A stretch of DNA of 64,000 nucleotides. It comes from Motiliproteus coralliicola (GTDB lineage: Bacteria > Pseudomonadota > Gammaproteobacteria > Pseudomonadales > Balneatricaceae). Below, piece after piece: positions 35,360-45,795 of the stretch. A program made the position numbers and the translations under genes. How positions within the stretch are numbered: the stretch's first letter is position 1; every line of letters begins with the position of its first letter. The stretch covers positions 591,758 through 655,757 of the forward strand of contig NZ_QQOH01000003.1 in NCBI RefSeq assembly GCF_003345655.1, in the 5' to 3' direction. The notes beneath the pieces were generated by a model. The model ran no database searches and had not been told where the DNA came from. It was given only the letters and a program-made list of their open reading frames with translations.

Positions 35360-36541
35360 TCAGGGTTCGGCCACGATCAGCGGCACATAGAGTTCTTGGG
35401 CGCTGAGCCCACCATGCACACCACGCTGATTGAAGGCATCTTCCTGGAGCAGCCGGTCCTTGATAATCGCCTGGTCCCGCGCCAACAGGGTCAGATCACC
35501 GATCCGCTCCCGCAGCCGCAGTGACGGCTGCCCCCGGCCAAACAGCCCGGCCTCCAACAGCGCCTCACTCTCGACAGCGCCGAACAGTCCCGGCGCCTGC
35601 TGCTCGATCGCATCGACGAACTCGGCCTCGGCGCCCGGTCTTAGATAGCAGAAGGCCACCCGCGGTTCACCACAGAGAGGCAACCGCAACATCCCATCGA
35701 TCTCAGGATGCTGATCCAGTAAAAGACGCTGATCATCGCGACAATCAATCAAGCCGTGATCGGCGGTGACCAGCACCAGCGTGTCGCTGCCGGCCAGCCA
35801 CTCCAGCCACTGCCCAAACTTTTGATCGATCTGCCAGAAATGTTCTTCCAGCTCCGGACTGTCGACCCCCAGCTCATGGGCCATCGCGTCCAGCTCGGTC
35901 CAATACCCCCATACCAATGGGTTACCGCGCTGCTCCAGTCCCTGACTGAGCCGCTCAAAAAACTGCTCCAGCCCCTGAAACGGCCCCCGTCGGCTGCGAC
36001 CATAGAGCGCGCGACTAAAATCAGAGTCGCTGATATAAGCCGGCGAACAGACCCTCACCGGCCGCGACAGCTGCGGTAACAGCGCCGAAACATCCAGCAT
36101 CTGCTGGGCTTGGACCCCTTTTCGGCTGTAACAGCTGCCACCACCTCGCGGGATAAAAGGCAGCGGCATCACCACCCCACCCAGTTCGCGCATATGGGTG
36201 TACCAACCGGGAATGCCATGCTGCTGCGCCGGCACCCCCAGCGCCAGAGCGGTCACCGCAGTCGCGGTGGTGGTGGGAAAACAGGAGGTCAGGCGGGAGG
36301 CACAATGACGGGCCAGATAACTGTCTGGAAAGCGCTGCAGAAACTGATAACCCAGGCCGTCGATAACCAGCAGCGCCACGGGGCGCTCGTGCACACGACT
36401 CTGTTCAAGTTCCACCAATCCCGGGTAGAGCTCGGCCGCCGGTGCTTCTCTCTGGGCAATGCTGGTAACCAGATTGACGATGCTGCGATCGTAATCCGGC
36501 AGCAACCAGGGGTCATCCAAGCCAGGTAAACGCTGCTCCAT
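35360..36541 (-). CDS. Alkaline phosphatase-superfamily (nucleotide pyrophosphatase/phosphodiesterase-like) protein
   Basis: 393 residues, no signal peptide. It has the superfamily metal-site pattern: VALLVIDGLGYQFLQ (about 77), nucleophile region FPTTTATAVTALALG, ADHGLIDCRDD, and a late His in GVHGGLSAQE. The substrate is unknown. The ATG at 36539-36541 follows AGAAGGA; an ATG 20 codons earlier overlaps the parA end. It is the last gene of a three-gene minus-strand unit with an orphan ParA and a lipoprotein. Confidence 0.75.
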   Translation of the reverse strand: MEQRLPGLDDPWLLPDYDRSIVNLVTSIAQREAPAAELYPGLVELEQSRVHERPVALLVIDGLGYQFLQRFPDSYLARHCASRLTSCFPTTTATAVTALALGVPAQQHGIPGWYTHMRELGGVVMPLPFIPRGGGSCYSRKGVQAQQMLDVSALLPQLSRPVRVCSPAYISDSDFSRALYGRSRRGPFQGLEQFFERLSQGLEQRGNPLVWGYWTELDAMAHELGVDSPELEEHFWQIDQKFGQWLEWLAGSDTLVLVTADHGLIDCRDDQRLLLDQHPEIDGMLRLPLCGEPRVAFCYLRPGAEAEFVDAIEQQAPGLFGAVESEALLEAGLFGRGQPSLRLRERIGDLTLLARDQAIIKDRLLQEDAFNQRGVHGGLSAQELYVPLIVAEP

Positions 36542-36569
36542 AATCAAATCCTTCTGTGGCCTATCCAGG

Positions 36570-37334
36570 CTAGTCGCCCAACTCTTGGTAAAGGGCCACA
36601 AACTCCTGGGTCAGTTTATGCTTGGGGGCGTAATGAATCAGCGGCAGACTCTCGTTGTGAGACTCTTTCATCTTGACCGATGAGGAGATAAAGCTGTCCA
36701 GCACCGGCAGCTCATCCTCCCTCAACCCCTCGACGATCTGGCGCGGTAGGGTGGCCCGAGGCTGGAACTGGTTGATGACAATACCGCCAACCTGGAGCTC
36801 CGGATTATGATCCACCTGAACCTCCTGCACATTCTGCAGCAGGGCATAGAGCGCCTGACGGGAAAACTCATCGCAGTCGAAAGGGATCAGGCAGTTGGTC
36901 GCCGCCACCAGCGCCGACAGGGTATAGAAGTTGAACGCCGGCGGCGTATCGATATAGATCGCATCGTACTCGGACAACCCGGTCAAGGCTTCTCGCAGCT
37001 TGTAGATCTTATGCTTGGCCTCAAGCTTGGCGTGCAGGTCGCCCAGTAACGGATTCGCCGCTACCAGGTCCAGGTTATCCAACCCGGAATTCGATACATA
37101 GCTGCCGAAGTCGACCCCATTGAGGCGGAACTCCAACACCTCGGTAAAGAAGCCCATGATGTCATGTTCAAGGTCGTTGACCCTGTCGCCAAGCAGGTAG
37201 TGGCTGGAATTACACTGAGGGTCCAGATCCACCAGTAATGTCCGCTTGCCCTGGCTGGCGCTGATTGCCGCCAGGTTGGTGGCGATACTGGATTTGCCGA
37301 CACCTCCTTTCTGGTTAAATACGACGGTCCGCAT
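36570..37334 (-). CDS. Orphan ParA/MinD-type ATPase
   Basis: 254 residues with a deviant Walker A KGGVGKS (9-15), DLDPQCNSS, and IDTPPAFNFYTLSALVAA. It belongs to the ParA side of the family, but no ParB or centromere-like repeats are nearby, so plasmid or chromosome segregation is not supported here. It may position another cargo. It lies 33 nt after the lipoprotein gene and 28 nt before the phosphatase-like gene. Confidence 0.85.
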   Translation of the reverse strand: MRTVVFNQKGGVGKSSIATNLAAISASQGKRTLLVDLDPQCNSSHYLLGDRVNDLEHDIMGFFTEVLEFRLNGVDFGSYVSNSGLDNLDLVAANPLLGDLHAKLEAKHKIYKLREALTGLSEYDAIYIDTPPAFNFYTLSALVAATNCLIPFDCDEFSRQALYALLQNVQEVQVDHNPELQVGGIVINQFQPRATLPRQIVEGLREDELPVLDSFISSSVKMKESHNESLPLIHYAPKHKLTQEFVALYQELGD

Positions 37335-37367
37335 CGATCGACTCCTTCTGTGTTTGGCTTATCCTTG

Positions 37368-38168
37368 TCAGCGCGGTAGCAGTCGGATCGCCGGCTTTGA
37401 TGCCAGGCGCAGATTGGCCCTTATCCGATACTCTTCATGCCGCTGGTTCAGTTGCTGGTAGATCCAGCGCCCTTGGGGATCGCTGGGTGCTTCTATGATC
37501 ACTCGCGCCTGCTCGGCCTGAATTCGATCGGCCAACTGCGCCAGCAACGCCTTCATAGCGGGACTACGGGATTTCAACGCCTGAGGCTGTAACTGGATAT
37601 AACGATTATCCGAACCGGCAATCCGCGCCGACTGAGGATCAACATCGGCAGGCTCAACCTTCGGATCTGGCGCCTTTGCTGGCGGAGCTGACACAACCAC
37701 CGGTTTAGCCGATTTAAGACGCTGCTGCACTCGCTTCAGTTCAGTCGAGTCGGGATTGATTTGACGGGACTTGGTCAAATAGTTTCGGGCCGCACCGGTG
37801 CGGCCCTCAGCGATGGCGGCCTCGGCCCAATGCAGGTAACGCTCGGCGATTCGGTCGATACCCTGCTCCGCTTCCTGATATCCGGGAATGATGCGCAGCA
37901 CCTGCTGGTAGTACTCCAATGCATTATTACCGCGCGGTGAGGTCAGATGCTTGGCTTTGAACGCCTGATCGGCCCGGTCGAGCAGATCCAAGACCTGCAT
38001 CACGCGAACTTTTTCGGCCGCGGTCATGGAGGGGGGCGAGGTGCTGCGAGAGGGGCTGGAACGCTCCTCCACCTTTGCCGGGGGAGCCTTGTTCGATGAG
38101 GGCACAGAGGTGCAACCGGCCATCCCCAGCGCAATCAACAACAGTGCTGCGATCCTGCCTGTGTTCAT
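37368..38168 (-). CDS. Predicted lipoprotein with helical-repeat (TPR-like) region
   Basis: 266 residues. An N-terminal signal with lipobox (IALGMAGC, Cys at about residue 19) is followed by a Ser/Pro-rich stretch and a helical region (about 48-150; NNALEYYQQVLRIIPGYQEAEQGIDRIAERY) resembling TPR units. A Pro/Lys-rich linker then leads to a C-terminal domain of unknown type. The ATG at 38166-38168 is chosen because it begins the lipoprotein signal. First gene of the unit with ParA and the phosphatase-like protein. Confidence 0.75.
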   Translation of the reverse strand: MNTGRIAALLLIALGMAGCTSVPSSNKAPPAKVEERSSPSRSTSPPSMTAAEKVRVMQVLDLLDRADQAFKAKHLTSPRGNNALEYYQQVLRIIPGYQEAEQGIDRIAERYLHWAEAAIAEGRTGAARNYLTKSRQINPDSTELKRVQQRLKSAKPVVVSAPPAKAPDPKVEPADVDPQSARIAGSDNRYIQLQPQALKSRSPAMKALLAQLADRIQAEQARVIIEAPSDPQGRWIYQQLNQRHEEYRIRANLRLASKPAIRLLPR

Positions 38169-38380
38169 TCTGAAAATACCCTTAAACGACCGATCCGGCA
38201 TCATAGCACGGCTACCGGGGAACAACAGGCCATTACGGCGGTCTCATCCGGTTAAAATGTGGGAATCTTGTTGCTAAATCCGCTGATCTACAGAAAAAAC
38301 ACTAATAACTAGACTCCCTGCCACGATTACGTCAAACTACCACTTTTTGCGCCTCCCCGGTGGCGTCAACGAGGAATCTC

Positions 38381-38827
38381 ATGGCCAATCTACTGGTGCT
38401 AAACGGTCCGAATCTGAACCTGTTGGGCACCCGCGAACCCCATATCTACGGCGCTACCACGCTCGACGATATCGCCGCTAACCTGCAGCAGCAGGCCCAG
38501 GCGTCTGGCCATCGACTCGAAAGCTTTCAGAGCAATGCCGAGCATGAGCTCATCGGGCGCATCCACCGGGCCCGTGACGAACAGATTGACTTCATTCTGA
38601 TCAACCCCGCCGCTTTCACCCATACCAGCGTCGCGATCCGCGATGCGCTGGCAGCGGTGGCGATCCCCTTTATTGAGATCCATCTGTCCAACGTCCACCA
38701 GCGCGAACCTTTCCGCCACCACTCCTATTTCTCTGACCTTGCGGTCGGGGTGATCTGTGGTCTGGGGGCACAGGGCTACGAATTGGCACTGCAGGCGGCG
38801 CTACGCAGCCTGGAGTCAGACCACTGA
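38381..38827 (+). CDS. aroQ: 3-Dehydroquinate dehydratase, type II
   Basis: Shikimate-pathway enzyme, 148 residues, dodecameric in the family. Motifs are [21 protein letters not shown] (active-site Arg and Tyr), [19 protein letters not shown], and [17 protein letters not shown]. The ATG at 38381 follows GAGGAA; an upstream in-frame start at 38360 lacks a site. It precedes accB, the order usual in pseudomonads and relatives. Confidence 0.95.
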   Translation: MANLLVLNGPNLNLLGTREPHIYGATTLDDIAANLQQQAQASGHRLESFQSNAEHELIGRIHRARDEQIDFILINPAAFTHTSVAIRDALAAVAIPFIEIHLSNVHQREPFRHHSYFSDLAVGVICGLGAQGYELALQAALRSLESDH

Positions 38828-38830
38828 CTA

Positions 38831-38846
38831 CTCCCCCTGCGGGGAG
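38831..38846 (+). other. Hairpin between aroQ and accB
   Basis: Stem CTCCCC/GGGGAG with a CTGC loop, no T tract; possibly a processing or weak termination site. Confidence 0.35.
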
Positions 38847-38896
38847 ACTTAGAAACACTTTTATCTAAAACCGATAATCAATTACAGAGACACACA

Positions 38897-39355
38897 ATGG
38901 ACATCCGTAAAGTTAAGAAGCTGATCGAACTGCTCGAAGAGTCCGATATCAACGAAATCGAAATCAAGGAAGGCGAAGAGTCGGTCCGCATCAGCCGTAC
39001 TTCCAGCGTTCAACCGGTTGCCGCTGCAGCTCCTGTGGCTATCGCCGCCCCGGCGCCCGTTGCTCCTGCAGCAGCAGCTCCCGCTGCAGCACCGGCAGCC
39101 CCAGCCGAGCCGGCGCTTGACGGGCACGTCGTTAAGTCGCCGATGGTCGGTACCTTCTACCGCTCACCGTCTCCGGGTGCACCCTCTTTCAGCGAAGTCG
39201 GCAAGCAGGTCAAAGCCGGCGATGTTATCTGCATCGTTGAAGCCATGAAGATGATGAACCAGATCGAAGCCGACAAGTCCGGCACCATCACCGCGATTTT
39301 GGTTGAAGATGGCCAGCCGGTTGAATACGACCAGCCGCTGGTCACTATCGGTTAA
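38897..39355 (+). CDS. accB: Biotin carboxyl carrier protein of acetyl-CoA carboxylase
   Basis: 152 residues. N-terminal helix region (1-35), an Ala/Pro-rich linker (about 40-72), then the biotinyl domain with the biotinylation site EAMKMMN (Lys118) and the thumb-bearing [18 protein letters not shown]. It works with AccC in fatty-acid synthesis. The next gene, accC, is 27 nt downstream. Confidence 0.96.
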   Translation: MDIRKVKKLIELLEESDINEIEIKEGEESVRISRTSSVQPVAAAAPVAIAAPAPVAPAAAAPAAAPAAPAEPALDGHVVKSPMVGTFYRSPSPGAPSFSEVGKQVKAGDVICIVEAMKMMNQIEADKSGTITAILVEDGQPVEYDQPLVTIG

Positions 39356-39382
39356 TCACCCACCGTCTGAAGGTCATCATCT

Positions 39383-40723
39383 ATGTTGGACAAAGTCATT
39401 ATTGCCAACCGCGGCGAGATCGCACTGCGTATTTTGCGTGCCTGCCGCGAACTTGGCATCAAGACGGTGGCGGTGCACTCCCAGGTCGACCGCGATCTGA
39501 TGCACGTGCGCCTGGCCGACGAAGCGGTCTGTATCGGACCTAACCCGTCGACCGATAGCTACCTCAATATCCCAAGCCTGATCAGCGCCGGTGAAGTCAC
39601 CGACGCGATGGCGATTCACCCCGGCTACGGCTTCCTGGCTGAAAACGCCGATTTTGCCGATCAAGTCGAAAACTCCGGCTTCGTCTTTGTTGGCCCCAAG
39701 GCCGAGACTATCCGGATCATGGGTGACAAGGTTGCCGCCATCGAAGCGATGAAGAAAGCCGGTGTCCCGACGGTACCCGGCTCCGACGGCCCGCTCGATG
39801 ACGATGTAGAGCGAACCGCCAAGATCGCCCAGCGAATCGGCTACCCGGTAATCATCAAGGCCGCCGCCGGTGGTGGTGGTCGCGGCATGCGGGTTGTGCA
39901 TACCGAAGCTGCGCTGATGAACTCGATCCATATCACCCGTACCGAAGCCAAGTCGGCCTTCGGCGACGATACCGTGTACATGGAAAAATACCTGCAGAAC
40001 CCGCGTCACGTTGAGGTTCAGGTACTGGCCGATGGTCAGGGTAATGCGATCCACCTGTACGACCGAGACTGCTCCATGCAGCGTCGCCACCAGAAGGTGG
40101 TCGAGGAAGCTCCGGCTCCGTATATCGATGAAGAGGCCCGTGCCCAGGTACTGCAGAGCTGCGTCGACGCCTGTATCGAGATCGGCTACCGCGGCGCCGG
40201 CACCTTCGAGTTCCTGTACGAAGACGGCGGTTTCTACTTTATCGAGATGAACACCCGTGTTCAGGTTGAGCACCCTGTTTCTGAGATGATCACCGGTATC
40301 GATATCGTTAAAGAGCAGCTGAAGATTGCCAGCGGTCTGCCGCTGTCGATCAAGCAGGAAGACGTTAAGATCAACGGCCATGCGTTCGAGTGTCGCATCA
40401 ACGCCGAAGATCCGAAGACTTTCCTGCCCAGCCCTGGGCCAGTCAACCACTTCCACGCCCCTGGCGGCCTGGGTGTGCGGGTCGACTCGCACCTGTACAG
40501 TGGCTACAAGGTACCGCCCTATTACGATTCGCTGATCGCTAAGCTGATCACCCATGCCGAGGATCGTGAAGGCGCACTGATTCGGATGAAGAACGCCTTG
40601 GACGAGATGCTGATCGACGGCATCAAGACCAATATCCCGCTGCAGCAGGAGATCGTTCGCGACCCCCACTTCCAGAAGGGCGGCGTCAACATCCACTACC
40701 TTGAGGAGAAACTGGGACTCTGA
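39383..40723 (+). CDS. accC: Biotin carboxylase subunit of acetyl-CoA carboxylase
   Basis: ATP-grasp enzyme carboxylating biotin on AccB; 446 residues. It opens [20 protein letters not shown], has the ATP-binding glycine loop GGGGRGMR, and [19 protein letters not shown]. It ends before a clear terminator, so aroQ-accB-accC may be one unit. Confidence 0.97.
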   Translation: MLDKVIIANRGEIALRILRACRELGIKTVAVHSQVDRDLMHVRLADEAVCIGPNPSTDSYLNIPSLISAGEVTDAMAIHPGYGFLAENADFADQVENSGFVFVGPKAETIRIMGDKVAAIEAMKKAGVPTVPGSDGPLDDDVERTAKIAQRIGYPVIIKAAAGGGGRGMRVVHTEAALMNSIHITRTEAKSAFGDDTVYMEKYLQNPRHVEVQVLADGQGNAIHLYDRDCSMQRRHQKVVEEAPAPYIDEEARAQVLQSCVDACIEIGYRGAGTFEFLYEDGGFYFIEMNTRVQVEHPVSEMITGIDIVKEQLKIASGLPLSIKQEDVKINGHAFECRINAEDPKTFLPSPGPVNHFHAPGGLGVRVDSHLYSGYKVPPYYDSLIAKLITHAEDREGALIRMKNALDEMLIDGIKTNIPLQQEIVRDPHFQKGGVNIHYLEEKLGL

Positions 40724-40745
40724 TCCCCGTCACCGCCTCTTACGC

Positions 40746-40776
40746 GAAGCCCTCATCCGAGGGCTTCTTTATTTTG
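40746..40776 (+). terminator. Rho-independent terminator after accC
   Basis: Stem GAAGCCCTC/GAGGGCTTC with an ATCC loop, followed by TTTATTTTG. Confidence 0.85.
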
Positions 40777-40807
40777 ATCCCAAAAGCCCTATCCAACGAG
40801 GTTCGCC

Positions 40808-41713
40808 ATGCCCTGGCTGCAACTGAAACTTGAAACTCCACCGCAGCTGAGCGAGCAGTACGAAGACCTGCTACTCGAAACCGGCGCCTGCGCCGTGACC
40901 CTCGAAGATGCGGCCGACCAGCCCCTGTTCGAGCCCGAACTGGGCACCACCCCGTTGTGGGATCGCACCCGCATCACCGGCCTGTTCGACGCTCAAACCG
41001 ATATGAACTGGGTCATCGAACAGCTCAAACAGGGCCATCAACAGATCCAACCTGAACAGGAGTTCCCGCCCCACAAGACCGAGCTGGTCGAAGACAAGGA
41101 TTGGGAGCGGGCCTGGATGGACAACTTCAAACCGATGCAGTTCGGCCAGCGCCTCTGGGTCTGTCCCAGTTGGAAATCGGTCCCCGACCCCGATGCCGCT
41201 AACCTGATGCTCGACCCGGGACTGGCGTTCGGCACCGGTACCCACCCGACCACTGCACTCTGTCTGGAGTGGCTCGAAGGTCAGCCGCTGGCTGGAGACA
41301 CCATCATCGATTACGGCTGCGGCTCCGGCATCCTCGGTATCGCCGCCCTGTTGCTGGGCGCCGACAAGATGATCGGTACCGATATAGATCCCCAGGCCCT
41401 GCAGGCCAGTCGCGATAATGCCGAACGCAACCAGATCGACACCCAGCGAATTGAACTCTACTACCCGGATAAGCTACCCGAGCAATACCGACAGCAACCA
41501 GCCGACCTGCTGGTCGCCAATATTCTCGCCGGTCCGCTGGTGGAACTGGCGCCGACGATCCAGGCTTTGGTCAAACCCGGCGGCAAACTGGCCCTGTCGG
41601 GGCTGCTGGCAACCCAAACCGAAGGTCTGATCGAAGCCTATCGCCCCTGGTTTGAACTGGAGACTCCCGTCGTGCGCGAAGATTGGGTACGATTGACCGG
41701 AGTCCGCCGCTGA
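40808..41713 (+). CDS. prmA: Ribosomal protein L11 methyltransferase
   Basis: Trimethylates ribosomal protein L11 using SAM. 301 residues. Diagnostic features are the [10 protein letters not shown] start, [24 protein letters not shown], and the SAM motif [14 protein letters not shown]. It lies between accC and a zinc-ribbon protein, as in related genomes. Confidence 0.95.
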   Translation: MPWLQLKLETPPQLSEQYEDLLLETGACAVTLEDAADQPLFEPELGTTPLWDRTRITGLFDAQTDMNWVIEQLKQGHQQIQPEQEFPPHKTELVEDKDWERAWMDNFKPMQFGQRLWVCPSWKSVPDPDAANLMLDPGLAFGTGTHPTTALCLEWLEGQPLAGDTIIDYGCGSGILGIAALLLGADKMIGTDIDPQALQASRDNAERNQIDTQRIELYYPDKLPEQYRQQPADLLVANILAGPLVELAPTIQALVKPGGKLALSGLLATQTEGLIEAYRPWFELETPVVREDWVRLTGVRR

Positions 41714-41773
41714 TTCGCTACCGACCTGGCGCGGATGAACTATCGAAATAGGCCGTAGTGATAGAGAGCACCA

Positions 41774-42481
41774 ATGTCGCAGTCATTTATTACTCAATGC
41801 CCCGCCTGCCACACCCGCTTTGAGCTCAGCAACGAACAGCTCAATGCGGCCGGTGGCCAGGTACGCTGCGGCAACTGCCTCAAGGTCTTCAGCGCCGATC
41901 AACACCTGGAAGGCGGTTCAGCGCTCGATGCCGGAATCCCTAGGGAGGCGCTGATCCTGTCCACCGAGCGACCCAAACGATCCACCGCTACCCTGGTCTG
42001 GACCCTACTGGTGCTGCTGGCGCTGGCGGGACTGGCGGGTCAGGTACTCTGGTTCGAGCGCGACAGCCTGTCGCAGCACCCGCAACTGAGCCAACTCTAC
42101 CGCCAGGTCTGTCAGCGGATCGACTGCCAGTTGCCGCCTCGACAGGACCTACCCAGCATCCGTAGCCAGCAGCTGCTGGTGCGTCAGCATCCGGACTACA
42201 GCAACGCCTTGAGCCTGCACCTGACTCTACTGAACCTGGCCCCGTTTGAGCAGCCGTTCCCCGCCCTGAAACTGAGCTTCAGCGGCCTCGACGAAACCCT
42301 GCGGGCGGCCCGGATTTTCCAACCTCGCGAGTATCTGGGCGGCGACATCCAACCCGGTGAGATGATGCCCAGCAACAGCCCGGTACAGATCCAACTGGAA
42401 CTACTCGATCCCGGCTCCCAGGCCCCCAACTACCAGCTGCAGTTCCTGCCCGCCAAAGCCGTCAATTTGTACAGCAAATAG
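41774..42481 (+). CDS. Zinc-ribbon domain, DUF3426-type membrane protein
   Basis: 235 residues. An N-terminal MJ0042-type zinc ribbon with C9-x2-C12 and C32-x2-C35 (CPACHTRFEL ... RCGNCLKVFS), a single membrane helix (about 72-94), then a periplasmic DUF3426 domain (about 110-235). Conserved next to prmA and dusB in many gammaproteobacteria; function unknown. Confidence 0.85.
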   Translation: MSQSFITQCPACHTRFELSNEQLNAAGGQVRCGNCLKVFSADQHLEGGSALDAGIPREALILSTERPKRSTATLVWTLLVLLALAGLAGQVLWFERDSLSQHPQLSQLYRQVCQRIDCQLPPRQDLPSIRSQQLLVRQHPDYSNALSLHLTLLNLAPFEQPFPALKLSFSGLDETLRAARIFQPREYLGGDIQPGEMMPSNSPVQIQLELLDPGSQAPNYQLQFLPAKAVNLYSK

Positions 42482-42540
42482 ACAATTCACCCTTTCACAG
42501 GCGTCACTGTGCGGGTATTATAAGCGCCCTATCCGAGCAC

Positions 42541-42766
42541 AGCTTCCAGCATCGATCTGCAATCAGATCGATAGGACACGCTGTTGCCGGATTTCTGAAA
42601 TCCTGTAGCTGTTCGGCGGCAACGATGGTTGCCAGATGAATAGTGCGGCACACAGAAGTGCCGCCGTTGGCATCCGCCAACGCGAACCAGTGAAGCACCA
42701 GCAAACCCACGCGTTTGCGCCTGTGATTTCGCGGGTGACAAGAGAGTAGATCAGGATGATCTATTC
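42541..42766 (+). repeat. Multi-hairpin leader element, copy C (before dusB-fis)
   Basis: Fills most of the 320-bp gap before dusB. Successive hairpins are: ATCGATCTG-CAAT-CAGATCGAT (42551-42572); GTTGCC...GGCAAC enclosing GGATTT-CTG-AAATCC (42583-42623); GCGGCAC-ACAGAA-GTGCCGC (42645-42664); CGTTGGC-ATCC-GCCAACG (42665-42682); then TTTGCGCC, CGGGTGACA (42732-42740) and the final hairpin GAGTAGATC-AGGAT-GATCTATTC (42744-42766). The last two parts correspond to those of copies A and B. The first two hairpins are specific to this copy. Confidence 0.65.
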
Positions 42767-42819
42767 GATTGACGTATCAATAGCATTCGCAACCCCGGTT
42801 GCCCATGATTGAGGTTGGC

Positions 42820-43830
42820 GTGTTCCAAATCGGTCCCTACAACATTGACGCGCGAGCGGTCCTGGCCCCGATGGCCGGGGTCACCGACCTGCCGTTTCGT
42901 CGACTCTGTCGGGAGCATGGAGCCGGGCTGACACCCTCAGAGATGGTGACTGCCGACAAGCGGTTGTGGAACAGTCGCAAGTCCCGCTCACGCCTCAATC
43001 ACGACGGTGAAGCGGAACCGCGCACGGTCCAGATCGCCGGCGGTGATCCACAGATGCTGGCCGAGGCGGCACAGCTTAACGTCGAGCGCGGCGCCCAGAT
43101 TATCGATATCAATATGGGTTGCCCGGCGAAGAAGGTCTGCAATAAGGCTGCCGGATCGGCACTGCTGCGCGACGAGGCACTGGTACGCGATATCTTGCAG
43201 GCCGTGGTCGATGCCGTCGAGGTACCGGTCACCCTGAAGATCCGCACCGGCTGGGATCCATCCAACCGTAACGGGGTTCGTATTGCCCGCATCGCCGAAC
43301 AGAGCGGTATCGCCTCCTTGGCGGTGCACGGACGAACCCGCGCCTGTGGCTATCGCGGCCAGGCCGAGTACGACACCATCGCCGACATTCGTCAGGCGAT
43401 CTCGATTCCGTTGCTGGCCAACGGCGATATCGATAGTCCGGCCAAGGCGCGCAGCGTGCTAGACCATACCGGCGCTGACGCGGTCATGATCGGACGACCG
43501 GCCCAGGGACGGCCGTGGATCTTTACCCAGATCAACCATTTCCTCGCCACCGGCGAGCAACTGCCAGAACCGGATGACCATCAGGTTGAAGCCATTATGC
43601 AGCGCCATCTGACGGCACTGCACGGTTTCTACGGCGAGGTTGCCGGGGTTCGCATCGCCCGCAAACACTTGGGCTGGTACCTGGCGGCGCTGCCGCAACA
43701 GTCCGAAGAGCAGGCGACACTGGCAAAGGATTTCAGACGTAGATTCAATCTTCTTGAGCAACCACAACCACAGCTGGATGCGGTGGGTGAATTCTTCACT
43801 GCCCGCCGCCCGGCAACAGTAGCGGCATAA
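42820..43830 (+). CDS. dusB: tRNA-dihydrouridine synthase B
   Basis: FMN enzyme reducing uridine in the tRNA D-loop. 336 residues, with VLAPMAGVTDLPFRRLCREHG near the start and the catalytic cysteine in INMGCPAKKVCNKAAGSALL; VHGRTRACGYRG follows. The GTG at 42820 is chosen because GAGG lies 6 nt before it; an ATG at 42805 and a TTG at 42799 are in frame but lack sites. It forms the classic dusB-fis operon with the gene 6 nt downstream, and a long structured leader precedes it. Confidence 0.93.
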   Translation: MFQIGPYNIDARAVLAPMAGVTDLPFRRLCREHGAGLTPSEMVTADKRLWNSRKSRSRLNHDGEAEPRTVQIAGGDPQMLAEAAQLNVERGAQIIDINMGCPAKKVCNKAAGSALLRDEALVRDILQAVVDAVEVPVTLKIRTGWDPSNRNGVRIARIAEQSGIASLAVHGRTRACGYRGQAEYDTIADIRQAISIPLLANGDIDSPAKARSVLDHTGADAVMIGRPAQGRPWIFTQINHFLATGEQLPEPDDHQVEAIMQRHLTALHGFYGEVAGVRIARKHLGWYLAALPQQSEEQATLAKDFRRRFNLLEQPQPQLDAVGEFFTARRPATVAA

Positions 43831-43836
43831 TATTCA

Positions 43837-44148
43837 ATGACTCTAGGTAGCACCCAAATCGTGACCGAACAAGAAACTCCACTTCAGCTGTCCGACAGCG
43901 CGGCCAACGAGCCGAACCAACCCAAGCGCTTGCGTCACAGCGTTTCCGAGGCGATGGAGAACTACTTTAAGCAGCTCGACGGTCAGCCGGCCTGCAACGT
44001 TTACGAGCTGGTTCTGAACGAGATCGAAGCTCCTCTGCTTGAAGCGGTCATGCAGTACACCCGTGACAACCAGACCAAAGCCTCCGAGGTGCTGGGCCTG
44101 AACCGCGGCACCCTGCGCAAAAAGCTCAAGCAATACGGCCTGCTGTAA
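43837..44148 (+). CDS. fis: Nucleoid protein Fis
   Basis: DNA-bending, growth-rate-dependent global regulator; 103 residues. The C-terminal helix-turn-helix (about 76-102; [28 protein letters not shown] end) and the preceding [13 protein letters not shown] are very close to E. coli Fis (98 residues). It starts 6 nt after dusB, so expression depends on the dusB leader. The N-terminal part is a little longer than in enterics. Confidence 0.95.
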   Translation: MTLGSTQIVTEQETPLQLSDSAANEPNQPKRLRHSVSEAMENYFKQLDGQPACNVYELVLNEIEAPLLEAVMQYTRDNQTKASEVLGLNRGTLRKKLKQYGLL

Positions 44149-44197
44149 CCGGCCTGCCACCCCTTTCCCGTTAACTTTCAGATAGAAGCCCATATCG

Positions 44198-45790
44198 ATG
44201 CCCGACTCACAACTGAACCCGATCAAGGTCCGTCGCGCGCTGATCAGCGTGTCCGACAAAACCGGAATCGTCGAATTCGCCCAGGGTCTGAGCGCCCAAG
44301 GCGTTGAGATTCTCTCCACCGGCGGTACCTACAAGCTGCTGTGCGACAACAACGTCGCCGCCGTTGAGGTTTCCGACTACACCCAGTTCCCGGAGATGAT
44401 GGACGGTCGGGTCAAGACCCTGCACCCGAAAGTCCACGGTGGCATCCTCGGTCGTCGCGGCCAGGACGACGCGGTGATGGAAGAGCACGGCATCAACCCG
44501 ATCGATATGGTCGTGGTCAACCTGTACCCGTTCGAGCAGACCATCGCCCGTGACGACTGCACCCTACCGATGGCGATCGAAAACATCGATATCGGTGGTC
44601 CGACCATGGTTCGCTCGGCGGCCAAGAACAATGCCTTTGTGGCCATCGTGGTCAACGCCGAGTCCTACGACAGCGTACTGAGCGAGATGCAAGCCAACGA
44701 CGGCCAGCTGGGCCAAACCACCCGCTTCGATCTGGCGGTACAGGCGTTCGAGCACACTGCGGCTTACGACGGCGCCATCGCCAACTACCTGGGTAACCGT
44801 CTGGATCACGACAGCGACACCCCGTCCGACTTCCCGCGCACCTTCAACACCCAGTTCATCAAAGCCCAAGAGATGCGCTACGGTGAGAACCCGCACCAGC
44901 GTGCGGCCTTCTACGTCGAGAAGAACCCGGCCGAGCCTTCGGTTTCCACCGCTCGTCAGCTGCAGGGTAAAGAGCTGTCGTTCAACAATGTTGCCGACAC
45001 CGACGCGGCACTGGAGTGCGTTAAGCCGTTCCAGGAAGCGGCCTGTGTCATCGTCAAGCACGCCAACCCCTGCGGTGTGGCGATCGGCGACAACATCCTG
45101 GACGCCTACAACCTGGCTTACCAGACCGACCCGACCTCGGCCTTCGGCGGCATCATCGCCTTCAACCGTGAGCTGGACGAGACTACCGCCAAAGCGATCA
45201 TCGACCGTCAGTTCGTCGAAGTGATCATCGCCCCGAGCGTGTCCCAGGCAGCCTCCGACGTGGTCAGCGCCAAGAAGAACGTTCGTCTGCTCGAGTGCGG
45301 CCAGTGGGACGCCGAGCGTGCCGCGTCGTTCGACTACAAGCGCGTCAACGGCGGCCTGCTGGTCCAGGACAACGACCTGGGCATGGTCAACGCCGACGAG
45401 CTCAAAGTGGTCACCGATCGTGCCCCGACCGAACAGGAACTGCGCGACCTGCTGTTTGCCTGGCAGGTGGGCAAGTACGTTAAGTCCAACGCCATCGTTT
45501 ACGCCAAGAACGGCCAGACCATCGGTGTGGGTGCCGGCCAGATGAGCCGCGTATACAGCGCCAAGATCGCCGGTATCAAAGCCGCCGATGAAAACCTGGA
45601 AGTTCCCGGTTCGGTGATGGCATCCGATGCATTCTTCCCGTTCCGCGACGGTATCGACGCTGCGGCCAAGGCCGGTATCACTGCGGTGATCCAGCCGGGT
45701 GGTTCGATGCGTGATGACGAGGTGATTGCGGCGGCGAATGAAGCGGGTATCGCCATGGTCTTCACAGGAATGCGCCACTTCCGCCACTGA
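44198..45790 (+). CDS. purH: Bifunctional AICAR transformylase/IMP cyclohydrolase
   Basis: Last two steps of purine synthesis; 530 residues. The N-terminal cyclohydrolase domain (about 1-200) shows [19 protein letters not shown] and STGGTYKLL. The C-terminal formyltransferase domain contains the active-site [14 protein letters not shown] and [17 protein letters not shown]. It is followed by a structured spacer and purD. Confidence 0.97.
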   Translation: MPDSQLNPIKVRRALISVSDKTGIVEFAQGLSAQGVEILSTGGTYKLLCDNNVAAVEVSDYTQFPEMMDGRVKTLHPKVHGGILGRRGQDDAVMEEHGINPIDMVVVNLYPFEQTIARDDCTLPMAIENIDIGGPTMVRSAAKNNAFVAIVVNAESYDSVLSEMQANDGQLGQTTRFDLAVQAFEHTAAYDGAIANYLGNRLDHDSDTPSDFPRTFNTQFIKAQEMRYGENPHQRAAFYVEKNPAEPSVSTARQLQGKELSFNNVADTDAALECVKPFQEAACVIVKHANPCGVAIGDNILDAYNLAYQTDPTSAFGGIIAFNRELDETTAKAIIDRQFVEVIIAPSVSQAASDVVSAKKNVRLLECGQWDAERAASFDYKRVNGGLLVQDNDLGMVNADELKVVTDRAPTEQELRDLLFAWQVGKYVKSNAIVYAKNGQTIGVGAGQMSRVYSAKIAGIKAADENLEVPGSVMASDAFFPFRDGIDAAAKAGITAVIQPGGSMRDDEVIAAANEAGIAMVFTGMRHFRH

Positions 45791-45795
45791 TTGAG

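Noticed and set aside
36570..37334. ParA gene as a sign of an integrated plasmid or chromosome partition locus
   Set aside because: No ParB, no parS-like repeats, and neighbours are unrelated chromosomal genes.
39377..40696. 439-codon minus-strand frame opposite accC
   Set aside because: Complete overlap with accC; composition is that of a complementary shadow.
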